Shown here: positions 1 through 6,560 of the stretch, piece after piece
How positions within the stretch are numbered: position 1 is the first letter of the stretch
Layout: the number at the start of each line of letters is the position of its first letter
Source of the DNA: Acidobacteriota bacterium
GTDB taxonomy: Bacteria; Acidobacteriota; Holophagae; Thermotomaculales; Thermotomaculaceae
DNA: 64,000 nt
Direction: 5' to 3'
Assembly: GCA_013152385.1 (NCBI GenBank)
Contig: JAADGL010000010.1
Location: 1 to 64,000, forward strand
Notes under the pieces: generated by a model
Databases searched by the model: none
The model's input: the letters and a program-made list of their open reading frames with translations, nothing else
What the model was told of the DNA's origin: nothing
Program-made: the position numbers and the translations under genes

Positions 1-2
1 GC

Positions 3-128
3 TCCAAGGGATTTATCCGGGAAGCATACAGCCTCTTCGGGGGAACAATTATTCAGAAGAAGGGACGGGGAGCGTATACGGTGGGAACGGGGCCGGGCGT
101 TTATTCGCTGAGACGGCTGACCGGATGA
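3..128 (+). CDS. 3' end of an unidentified CDS (partial)
   Basis: The third plus frame is open from the window edge to a TGA at 126-128 and encodes 41 residues with a protein-like composition (several Gly, Tyr, Arg and Lys). The other two plus frames also stay open for a while, so the call rests only on appearance. If real, it is the C-terminus of a gene lying upstream of the ATP synthase cluster. About 270 bases separate it from atpZ. No family is recognised. Confidence 0.3.
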   Translation, partial: SKGFIREAYSLFGGTIIQKKGRGAYTVGTGPGVYSLRRLTG

Positions 129-311
129 GAACAGAATGGGGATAGGCACCGGAAACGTTCTTTTCTCCGGCCTGCGACGCAGCCGGGGCGCCATAGATAA
201 ACGGAATACATTTCCTTAAAATCATTCCGGGGAGGGAGAGGATTCTCACCCCCAGGAATGAACGCGACGGATTGGGCCGGATGGTGGTGCCTGTGCCCCC
301 AATACAGCCGA

Positions 312-361
312 ATTTCCCACTGGCAATTTCCCACGCCCAAAGATATACGAATCTTCACGAT
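312..361. repeat. Dispersed repeat A, copy 1
   Basis: This 50-base segment matches 2402-2451 at about 45 of 50 positions. It contains TTTCCCAC twice, 16 bases apart, followed by a conserved GATATAC core. Copy 1 lies just upstream of atpZ. Confidence 0.7.
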
Positions 362-401
362 CAGGGTTTACACCGGTGGTTCCCTGCTGTATCCTGCAAC
401 C

Positions 402-656
402 ATGAAAGAGGAGAAAGACGGACGGCAAAAAAGGATTCTGGCGGAGTTGACGTCGGTGGGGATTCAGTTTCCTGTCAGTATCGGAATCGGATACCTCATG
501 GGCCGCTATCTGGATAAATGGTTTCACCTCTATCCGGTATTGACAATAGTTTTCAGCCTGTTCGGAGTGGCCGCGGCATTTATCAATGTGTTCCGCCTCA
601 ACGCGGAACTGAACCGGCTGGAAAGGGAAGAGCGGGAGGAAAAAGAAAAGAAATGA
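402..656 (+). CDS. atpZ: AtpZ / F-ATPase gene-1 type small membrane protein
   Basis: The 84-residue protein has a charged N-terminus, two hydrophobic helices separated by a short GRYLDKWF segment, and a highly charged Glu/Lys C-terminal tail. This is the layout of the AtpZ (PF09527) family that opens many bacterial F0 operons and is thought to help c-ring assembly or Mg2+ supply. The reading frame extends upstream to 258, but that extension runs through a dispersed repeat and looks non-coding, so ATG 402 is preferred. No clear Shine-Dalgarno sequence precedes it. A TTTACA (367-372), 17-base spacer, TATCCT (390-395) arrangement lies very close to the start. The stop overlaps the next start as ATGA. 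Confidence 0.8.
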   Translation: MKEEKDGRQKRILAELTSVGIQFPVSIGIGYLMGRYLDKWFHLYPVLTIVFSLFGVAAAFINVFRLNAELNRLEREEREEKEKK

Positions 657-1060
657 AACTTCCGGAAACGACTGAAGGAAGAATTAAACTGGGAATGTTG
701 GGCTACGGCGCGGTGGGTTTTGTGGTGTTCTTTGTCTGGGGCGGGTTGTACGCAATGCTGAATTTTATGGCAACGTTTCTTGTGGTCGCTGTTAACTTTA
801 TTTATCTTGAAGCACTTACCCAAAAGGTAGTTCAGAAAAATCCCGGCAAGGGTGTTTTGATTGTAATTGTCCTCGGAATGTTGCGTTATCCCTTGATCGG
901 GGTATTGCTCTATGGTATAGTTTCGTGGCGGTATTTTTTAAAAATCCCGGCGTTTGCAGGCTTAACGGCAGTTGTTTTTGCCCTTATCGCCTATCCTTTT
1001 ATTGACGGAGGAGACCAGAAGGATGCATCAGGAAGTTTCGATTCTCACGCTGCTGATTAA
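653..1060 (+). CDS. atpI: ATP synthase subunit I (AtpI family)
   Basis: This 135-residue protein has about four hydrophobic segments and a short charged N-terminus, matching the AtpI (PF03899) family that sits between atpZ and atpB and assists c-ring assembly. The ATG at 653 overlaps the atpZ stop (ATGA), indicating translational coupling, so longer in-frame starts back to 518 inside atpZ are rejected. Its 3' end overlaps atpB by 38 bases. The family diverges strongly in sequence, so the call rests on size, topology and position as much as on residues. Confidence 0.72.
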   Translation: MKLPETTEGRIKLGMLGYGAVGFVVFFVWGGLYAMLNFMATFLVVAVNFIYLEALTQKVVQKNPGKGVLIVIVLGMLRYPLIGVLLYGIVSWRYFLKIPAFAGLTAVVFALIAYPFIDGGDQKDASGSFDSHAAD

Positions 1061-1718
1061 CTCAATTTTTCACGTTCAGATTCCGGATCAGATTGTGATG
1101 ACGACCCTTGTTTTCATCATTTCCATTGTTGTTTTTGTGCTGATGAGAAAGACCCCGGAACTGGTTCCGGGCCCGGCGCAGCAGTTTTATGAAGGGGTTT
1201 TGAAAGCAATGGATGCAATGCTGCTGGATAATATCGGGAAAAGAGGGCGTCAGTTTCTACCTTTTATTACCGCCCTTGGGATTTTTATTTTTATTTCCAA
1301 CACCATCGGCCTGATTCCGGGGCTCACTCCGGCAACCGGGAATTTGAATACTACAGCGGCCTGCGCGGTGGCGGTTTTCATTTATTATAATTACCACGGG
1401 TTCAAAGAACACGGCCTGGGATATTTAGAGCAGTTTATCGCGCCGAAGGGGCCTTTGGCATTGCGAATTCCCATGTCCATTCTTTTTATTCCCATTGAAA
1501 TTATTTCTCATCTTGCCCGACCCTTTTCACTGGCCATCCGTCTTTTTGTCAATATGGTGGGGGACCACATTGTTCTGGGTGTTTTTCTCAGCCTGGTGCC
1601 CTTCCTGATTCCAATTCCCCTACTGGGGCTGGGCCTCTTTGTCTGTTTTATTCAAACCCTCGTATTTGTGCTGCTCGCCATCATTTATCTGGCGGGGGCT
1701 GTGGAAGAATCACACTGA
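1023..1718 (+). CDS. atpB: F-type ATP synthase subunit a
   Basis: Subunit a forms the ion half-channels next to the c-ring in the inner membrane. The 231-residue protein has five to six hydrophobic helices. The essential arginine is at about residue 173 in the AIRLFVN motif of the fourth to fifth helix, and the last helix carries the conserved FIQTLVF glutamine. The start at 1023 is chosen because GGAGGAG lies just upstream and because longer starts would run deeper into atpI. It is followed after 59 bases by atpE. Genes for subunits b, delta, alpha, gamma, beta and epsilon are not in the window. Confidence 0.95.
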   Translation: MHQEVSILTLLINSIFHVQIPDQIVMTTLVFIISIVVFVLMRKTPELVPGPAQQFYEGVLKAMDAMLLDNIGKRGRQFLPFITALGIFIFISNTIGLIPGLTPATGNLNTTAACAVAVFIYYNYHGFKEHGLGYLEQFIAPKGPLALRIPMSILFIPIEIISHLARPFSLAIRLFVNMVGDHIVLGVFLSLVPFLIPIPLLGLGLFVCFIQTLVFVLLAIIYLAGAVEESH

Positions 1719-1732
1719 TTTTCAAGGTTCTT

Positions 1733-1751
1733 AACGGTTTCCGAAGCCGTT
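1733..1751 (+). promoter_or_regulatory. Hairpin between atpB and atpE
   Basis: An almost perfect inverted repeat (AACGGTTTC / GAAGCCGTT around one base) sits in the 59-base gap between atpB and atpE and is not followed by a T run. It could stabilise or process the atpE message, since the c subunit is needed in many copies. Function is inference. Confidence 0.35.
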
Positions 1752-1777
1752 GAGTATAGATCATATCTGGAGGTTCT

Positions 1778-2101
1778 ATGAAAAGATTTTTATTGTTTTC
1801 CATCACTGTTGCCGCAGTGCTGTTTGCCGTTCAGCCGGCAATGGCACAGGAAGCGGCGACACACGCTGCCAAAGCCGCGTCCACTGGAATTCCCTATGGG
1901 GCAGTGGCGGGCGCACTGGCTATGGGCTTTGCCGCCGCGTTCGGTGCGCTGGGCCAGGGCAAGGCCGTTATGGCAGCATGCGAAGGCACGGCGCGAAATC
2001 CCGGCGCGACCGGTAATATCCGGACCACTTTGCTGATTGGTCTGGCCTTTATCGAATCGCTGGTGCTCTACATGTTCGCCATCGTCTTCGTGGTCAAATA
2101 A
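1778..2101 (+). CDS. atpE: F-type ATP synthase subunit c with signal peptide and Na+-type ligands
   Basis: The 107-residue protein begins with a signal peptide (cleavage expected after AMA, residue 23), followed by a two-helix hairpin. The polar loop has the family ARNP motif (residues 72-75). The ion site shows Gln60 in the first helix and Glu93-Ser94 with Tyr98 in the second. These correspond to Q32, E65, S66 and Y70 of the Ilyobacter tartaricus Na+ c subunit; the Thr67 equivalent is Leu here. A Shine-Dalgarno GGAGG precedes the ATG by about 5 bases. Signal-peptide c subunits are known in several phyla. Ion specificity remains an inference. Confidence 0.95.
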   Translation: MKRFLLFSITVAAVLFAVQPAMAQEAATHAAKAASTGIPYGAVAGALAMGFAAAFGALGQGKAVMAACEGTARNPGATGNIRTTLLIGLAFIESLVLYMFAIVFVVK

Positions 2102-2139
2102 TAAGTAAGAACCCTTTTAAATTCCATCATAACGACTTG

Positions 2140-2167
2140 AGCAGGCAGAAATGCCTGCTTTTTTTGT
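2140..2167 (+). terminator. Rho-independent terminator after atpE
   Basis: An 8-bp perfect stem (AGCAGGCA / TGCCTGCT) with a GAAA tetraloop is followed by eight T residues. It ends the atpZ-I-B-E transcript, so the F0 cluster is transcribed separately from any F1 genes. Confidence 0.9.
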
Positions 2168-2250
2168 GTTTGCTGTCTGCTTCTCTCTTATTCCCCGCTG
2201 ATGACTACGCGGGCAAAAATACCAAGAAGATGCAGAAAACAAAACTGTTA

Positions 2251-2332
2251 GAAACCCGGGGACAGTGGGGCTGTTGAAAAAGTCCGTAAAAACCGATAGA
2301 TGGTTCTTGTTCCGTTTCCCCACGGTTTCTGT
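2251..2332. repeat. Dispersed repeat B, copy 1
   Basis: A segment of about 82 bases shares an ordered series of blocks with 3745-3828: GAAACCCGGG, GGGGCTGTTGAA, CCGTAAAAAC, TCTTGTTCCGTTT and CCCAC. Short substitutions and indels separate the blocks. It is non-coding. Confidence 0.65.
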
Positions 2333-2337
2333 AAAAA

Positions 2338-2586
2338 ATTCCGGGGACAGATTACTAAAAAATTTTGTCAAGGGGGAATGTACGATTAAACAGCCAGCTG
2401 CATTTCCCACTGGCAATTTCCCACGCCAGAAGATATACTAATTTTTACGATAACAAGCAGCTTTTTATCCACAGGAAGTGCCGATGAAGCTAGTATGCGG
2501 AAACCTTAATCCTCAAAATACAAGTAAGATATTTATGGAACAATAGAAAACAAAGGGGAAAAGATTGGTAATGTGTCCCCCGGAAT
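2338..2586. repeat. Small element with inverted ends (possible MITE-like relic)
   Basis: The left end (2338-2355, ATTCCGGGGACAGATTAC) is nearly the reverse complement of the right end (2568-2586), differing by about one substitution and one extra C. The 249-base interior encodes nothing convincing and contains repeat A copy 2. No flanking target duplication was identified by eye. The roughly 540-base gap between atpE and the next gene therefore holds the terminator, repeat B copy 1 and this element. Confidence 0.4.
2402..2451. repeat. Dispersed repeat A, copy 2
   Basis: This is the second copy of the repeat at 312-361, in the same orientation and with about five substitutions. It lies inside the segment bounded by inverted ends at 2338 and 2586. 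Confidence 0.7.
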
Positions 2587-2644
2587 TATGCCCGAATGAG
2601 AAAGACTATCGAAGGTGGGAAATAACTACATTTTGGAGGAGATA

Positions 2645-3169
2645 ATGAAGAAATTTGAAAAATGGTCGTTTGTTTTGATTGTTATAGTTTGTATTTCAAT
2701 GGAAATCTTTGAATGTAGATTTATCATTCTACGAAAATTCAGCTCAAATTGTGTCAACTTGGGAGATTACCAGCTATCTCTGGGTTCGGATTATTACATA
2801 GAAAAATCGCAAAAAGGGCTTGAAATTATCGACACAAAGTCTACTTCCCTAGTGGCTTTGATTAGAGTTATTGATGAAATGGCCGAATTGACGGTTGCAA
2901 AAATATCCCTCAAAAGCGGTAATCTTAAAGAACGTAAATTTGGCAGTGATATAAGAGTTTATGAAGGAATTGCTAACAACACAAAGGAAAGGGGAAACCT
3001 GTATGAGAACATTCCATTCATTGTGGAAGTGATAGGTGTTGGGAAAAGTGAGTCGTGTATCTTGATACAGTATTTGGGCGAAGTTTCTAGAAAGGATAGA
3101 TTACTGAGTGAAACCCTGCGAAGTTTGGAAAATTCCAGAGATAAGATGGTACCCAAACTTGACAAATAG
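2645..3169 (+). CDS. Hypothetical membrane-anchored protein
   Basis: No family is recognised. The 174-residue protein has one hydrophobic segment near the N-terminus (about residues 8-30), either an uncleaved anchor or a signal peptide, then a polar, mixed alpha/beta-looking domain rich in Lys, Glu and Ser. The ATG at 2645 is chosen because GGAGGA lies 4 to 5 bases upstream; an in-frame ATG at 2615 lacks such a site. The gene is clearly more AT-rich than its neighbours and lies between degenerate repeats, so recent acquisition or relaxed selection is possible. It stands alone, with no operon partner. Confidence 0.6.
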   Translation: MKKFEKWSFVLIVIVCISMEIFECRFIILRKFSSNCVNLGDYQLSLGSDYYIEKSQKGLEIIDTKSTSLVALIRVIDEMAELTVAKISLKSGNLKERKFGSDIRVYEGIANNTKERGNLYENIPFIVEVIGVGKSESCILIQYLGEVSRKDRLLSETLRSLENSRDKMVPKLDK

Positions 3170-3259
3170 GTGCAAGTAGATAAACCAGAGATAAACCAGG
3201 GACAGTCATCTCAAAAAAGTGGAGATTGTGGGGCTATTGAGAAAGCCTCCGGCAAAATA

Positions 3260-3310
3260 CAGCCATGTTTCTCCCAAAAATGATAGAATAATCCAAACCG
3301 AACATTTGGA
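3260..3310. repeat. Weak dispersed repeat C, copy 1
   Basis: This stretch resembles 48455-48504: both begin CAGCC, contain TTTCT, and end ATCCAAACCG.A.ATTTGGA. Overall identity is roughly 70 percent by eye, so the relationship is tentative. Confidence 0.35.
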
Positions 3311-3494
3311 GACGTGTTGCAGACTGCATCTGATTCCCATTTTCTGATCAACAAATTACAAATTACTGGCCACGAATCACTGCGCTTTCGGCGAATTATC
3401 GGTGGGTGGTTCTGCAGGTGGGGAATAATTTCCCCCAGAGAGCTTGTTTTTAACTGAGATGATAGCGAAACGAAGTGATGGAGGTTAATTTCTT

Positions 3495-3716
3495 ATGTAC
3501 ATCGAACCGATAATATTGTTTTTTGTGTCCACATTCGGGTACATAATTATGTTCTTGTTTGAGAAGAATGGAGATGTGTTTAATAATTGGAGAGAGAAAA
3601 TGTCGGAAAAGGAATATCTTGTGCGTATAAAACTCCTTAAGACCAGCAAAGAAACAATGCTATATGCGGCAGTGTTTTCTATCATCTTATTGATTATAAA
3701 TATTATTTCCAGATAA
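3495..3716 (+). CDS. Small hypothetical two-helix membrane protein
   Basis: No family is recognised. The 73-residue protein has a hydrophobic helix at about residues 4-21, a polar middle with many Lys and Glu (about 23-52), and a second hydrophobic helix at the C-terminus (about 53-72). A GGAGG lies about 10 bases before the ATG. It is AT-rich and flanked on both sides by degenerate repeats. The 325 bases before it contain only repeat fragments (about 3229-3310). Composition supports a real small membrane protein, but nothing indicates its job. Confidence 0.45.
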   Translation: MYIEPIILFFVSTFGYIIMFLFEKNGDVFNNWREKMSEKEYLVRIKLLKTSKETMLYAAVFSIILLIINIISR

Positions 3717-3744
3717 GGGAAAAATGGCGACAGGAATAATTCCG

Positions 3745-3828
3745 GAAACCCGGGAAACCTGGGGGGCTGTTGAATCACCCCGTAAAAACTGGTGAATGGC
3801 TCTTGTTCCGTTTTCCCACCGCTTCTGA
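3745..3828. repeat. Dispersed repeat B, copy 2
   Basis: This is the degenerate second copy of 2251-2332 in the same orientation. A shorter third relative with the block GTGGGGCT.TTGA.AAAG lies at about 3229-3258. No transposase gene is near. Confidence 0.65.
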
Positions 3829-3943
3829 ATTGCACATTCGATGAAATTTCCTGAATCGGCCCCAAAATCCACCCATGATGAGAATCAGCCTGCATTTGCC
3901 GATTTCGAAGGGCTGAATTCAAATGTGCGAAAAATTCTTGATA

Positions 3944-5128
3944 CTACTTGACGGTAATGTATTGATTTAAATCCGATTTGAGAATTCTTTGCAGTTCAAT
4001 GAAATTTTCTTTTCTTGTTTCTGTGAATAAGAATCCGAAAACAGGATATTCTCTGTAGTCAATTTTCCGCAATTCGAGCGGCTTTTCAAAATCGGACAGT
4101 AACAAGTCGTAGTTAAATGCCGATATTTTATTCCCCTCAATACCTGTGGAATTGTCGAGAACGATTATGCTGTATAGTTTTCCTTCTTTGCCTTTCAGGA
4201 TCGTGTTCCAATCCGGGCGGTTTTGATAAAAGTAAAGCTCATAGGGATTAAATCCATAGGCAAAGTAGGTCATGTCGGCGGTTGTGCACCAGCCGCCGAA
4301 TCTCAATGGGTTGATTTCGATCGGCAGCACTGTGCCGGCCGGATCACGCCTGAGTTCAATATGGACAGGAAAGTTTTTCACACCTGACAGTTTTCCGATT
4401 TCCTGCAGAAATGCGGTAAATTGTTCTATGTTGCTTTCTATGATTTCCCTGGATGTGATGTAAACCCGGTCGCTTACGTCTTCGCCGGAAGAAAATATGT
4501 GCTTGTAAATGTTGAGAATAACAGGTTCTCCTGCGGCATTGAAGTAGGCGTCAAACGCGAATTCTTCCCCTTCAATATATTGTTCGATGACAAGTGATGT
4601 TGTATTCAGAACGGCTGCCGGATATAATTTTTGGGCATTGAGAATTTCAGTTTTGAGAGTTTTTTTTGTTTGTTCCCATTTGTCCGGGCCTGTGACTTTG
4701 TAAACGCCGATGCTGAAAAAACCAGCGGCAGGCTTTATGATAAACGGAACAGGAAGGTTGTGCAGAGGCAGATTGTCCAATTCGTCTAATTGTATTTCTC
4801 TGAAATAAAAATCAGGATAAATTGGTTTTGTCAGTGTCCGGAATTTTACTTTGTCTTTGAATAAGGAAATTTTGAGGGGAAGATCACTGAATGACAGGTT
4901 CTGGGCTATCCACCCGATAGAGTTTTCAGATGTAATGTAGATGGGGATGTTATCTGAGGATTTTACTTTTTGAATCACGATGTTTTCTTCAAGTCCGTTG
5001 GCTGTGTTTCCAAAACCCAGTTGTTTGGCAATTTCTGTTTTGACAACAGGAAAACCGTTTTTTTCAATTGTTTCTTTTAAAAAATCCGACACGAATGGTT
5101 TATCTACAAAAATCATTTTTTTCTCCAT
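3944..5128 (-). CDS. ATP-grasp domain protein
   Basis: The 394-residue protein has an ATP-grasp fold signature. A lysine strand and glycine-containing loop (PFIIKPAAGFFSIGVYKV, about residues 128-145) are followed by the VIEQYIEGEEFAFDAY strand (about 184-199) and the Mg2+-binding IEINPLRFGG segment (about 270-280). ATP-grasp enzymes join a carboxylate to an amine or thiol through an acyl-phosphate; the substrate here cannot be told. The first 100 residues form a substrate or pre-ATP domain without recognisable motifs. The gene is divergent from a methyltransferase 400 bases away and is AT-rich, suggesting acquisition. No peptide precursor gene was seen nearby. Confidence 0.8.
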   Translation of the reverse strand: MEKKMIFVDKPFVSDFLKETIEKNGFPVVKTEIAKQLGFGNTANGLEENIVIQKVKSSDNIPIYITSENSIGWIAQNLSFSDLPLKISLFKDKVKFRTLTKPIYPDFYFREIQLDELDNLPLHNLPVPFIIKPAAGFFSIGVYKVTGPDKWEQTKKTLKTEILNAQKLYPAAVLNTTSLVIEQYIEGEEFAFDAYFNAAGEPVILNIYKHIFSSGEDVSDRVYITSREIIESNIEQFTAFLQEIGKLSGVKNFPVHIELRRDPAGTVLPIEINPLRFGGWCTTADMTYFAYGFNPYELYFYQNRPDWNTILKGKEGKLYSIIVLDNSTGIEGNKISAFNYDLLLSDFEKPLELRKIDYREYPVFGFLFTETRKENFIELQRILKSDLNQYITVK

Positions 5129-5502
5129 TATGTTTGCATGTTCGTTCTGTACCGGTACGTACGGAAGATGCCAGAGATGAGGAGAACCGGCCTTCCCCCG
5201 TTTTCTGCGCCGGTTGATATGAGAGTATCACAGTTTATGGTGGGAATTCGGTGGATTCGGGGACAGCTTCCTGTTAAAAACAATGTAACATACTGATATG
5301 AATCATATTGGAAATCCCGGAACTGGCCAATTATGAAAGAAAGTGCCAGCATCAATCCGGTAGAGGAGGCCAGATCGGAGAAAAATTTTTTCTTTACGGA
5401 CTGGTTCGCAATGGCAACTGAAAATTGACCGCCCGGATCCGTGAAAACAGCAAGGACGGGGAATTATTCCGGTAATAGATTCTTTTTCTGTGGGTTGTGC
5501 CG

Positions 5503-5511
5503 TGCTAAAAT
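5503..5511 (+). promoter_or_regulatory. Extended -10 promoter for the methyltransferase
   Basis: TG-C-TAAAAT lies 18 bases before the GTG start, followed by the AGGAGG ribosome site at 5519-5524. The rest of the 400-base gap 5129-5529 shows only a GTACCGGTAC palindrome near 5149 and a GGGGACAG motif at 5258, as in the repeats upstream. Confidence 0.4.
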
Positions 5512-5529
5512 AAAAGTCAGGAGGCAACT

Positions 5530-6204
5530 GTGAAATCAATGTTGAAGGGATTGATAAAAAAAGTAGTACCTATTGATTTTCTTAACCCCGAAGGAGAGCA
5601 AGGAATAAAAAAACGGGGCCATCGGGAGTATGTCGGGGGGATGTGGGATGAAATTGGACAATTACAATTTGATTTCCTTTTAAGGAAAGGATTAAAACCG
5701 GATTCATTTTTACTGGATATTGCGTGCGGCTCATTGCGTCTGGGTGTAAAGGTGATACCTTACCTTCAGGCTTCGCATTATTTGGGAATCGAGAAGGAAG
5801 GGAGTCTTGTTAAAGCAGGTTTGGAAAATGAGCTCGACCCGGCGCTCAGGGCAGAAAAGGAACCGAACATCGTTATTTCAGACTCATTTGAATTTGAGAA
5901 ATTTGAAAAAAAAGCAGATTTTGCTATTGCCCAATCATTATTCACCCATTTGTCGCCTGCTCTGATAACTCTCTGTTTCAGAAAACTTTACCTATATCTT
6001 CAAGATGATGGTGTTTTTTATGCCACTTATTTTGAGACGGATCGAAAGATAAAAAATCCTAAAAAATCCCATGCCCATGCCATTTTTTCCTATACCCAAG
6101 AGGAAATGATTGATTTTGGAGAAATGAATGGTTTTACCGCTGATTACATCGGCAATTGGAATCATCCGAGAAACCAAGTCATCGTGGAATATAAAAAAGT
6201 TTAA
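5530..6204 (+). CDS. Class I SAM-dependent methyltransferase
   Basis: The 224-residue protein has the class I motif I LLDIACGSLRLG (about residues 61-72) that binds S-adenosylmethionine. An acidic LGIEKE strand follows (about 90-95), then the ADFAIAQSLFTHL motif (about 129-141) and a C-terminal sheet. A GTG start at 5530 is preferred because AGGAGG sits 5 bases upstream; the ATG at 5539 would be too far from it. The substrate is unknown. Stand-alone proteins with a similar GGMWDEIGQLQ N-terminus are common near surface-polysaccharide or small-molecule genes. The divergent ATP-grasp gene could be a partner, but this is inference. Confidence 0.82.
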   Translation: MKSMLKGLIKKVVPIDFLNPEGEQGIKKRGHREYVGGMWDEIGQLQFDFLLRKGLKPDSFLLDIACGSLRLGVKVIPYLQASHYLGIEKEGSLVKAGLENELDPALRAEKEPNIVISDSFEFEKFEKKADFAIAQSLFTHLSPALITLCFRKLYLYLQDDGVFYATYFETDRKIKNPKKSHAHAIFSYTQEEMIDFGEMNGFTADYIGNWNHPRNQVIVEYKKV

Positions 6205-6301
6205 CAATTTGTTACATCTGACCGCTGTTTCCCTGCTCTTTCGGGATTCGGATGACTTGTTTTCCCGTATGATGCTTTCCGTATTTGACAGGTGTGTGAT
6301 A

Positions 6302-6532
6302 ATGTCTTTTATGAAAGAGTACCGGAAGGAAAGGTTTGAACTGATGTTTTACGTATTTGCCGCAATAATATTCACAGGGTTTGTCGGTCGGTTATATTTG
6401 CCTCATAAACTTAATCCCATGGCCCGTTCCAATGTCAGTACTACGGAAAAACGTATGATCGAATCTCTTCCCGTCCCCGGTTACAAAACACTTGTGCTGA
6501 ATTTTTCCGATTGCCCCTTTTCCTACGCCTGA
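6302..6532 (+). CDS. Hypothetical short protein, possibly a gene remnant
   Basis: No family is recognised. The 76-residue frame has a charged start, one hydrophobic helix (about residues 15-31), a Lys/Arg-rich middle and an abrupt end in SYA. There is no strong ribosome site, although TTGACA occurs at 6285-6290. The tail looks cut short just before the end of the convergent DUF5916 gene, so it may be the 5' part of a decayed gene. In-frame sequence upstream to 6128 lies inside the methyltransferase and is ignored. Confidence 0.3.
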   Translation: MSFMKEYRKERFELMFYVFAAIIFTGFVGRLYLPHKLNPMARSNVSTTEKRMIESLPVPGYKTLVLNFSDCPFSYA

Positions 6533-6560
6533 TGCGAAGCTTCGTCTGCGCGGGAGAGGA

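Noticed and set aside
258-401. Upstream extension of the atpZ frame
   Set aside because: It overlaps dispersed repeat A, has a Cys/Trp-rich composition unlike AtpZ, and the family begins at the charged residues after ATG 402.
2200-3900. CRISPR array or transposon with its own transposase
   Set aside because: Repeats are few, unequal in length and irregularly spaced, and no transposase or cas-like frame is present.
6128-6301. Upstream part of the frame ending at 6532
   Set aside because: It lies inside the 3' end of the methyltransferase gene and has no ribosome site; only the part from 6302 is kept, with low confidence.
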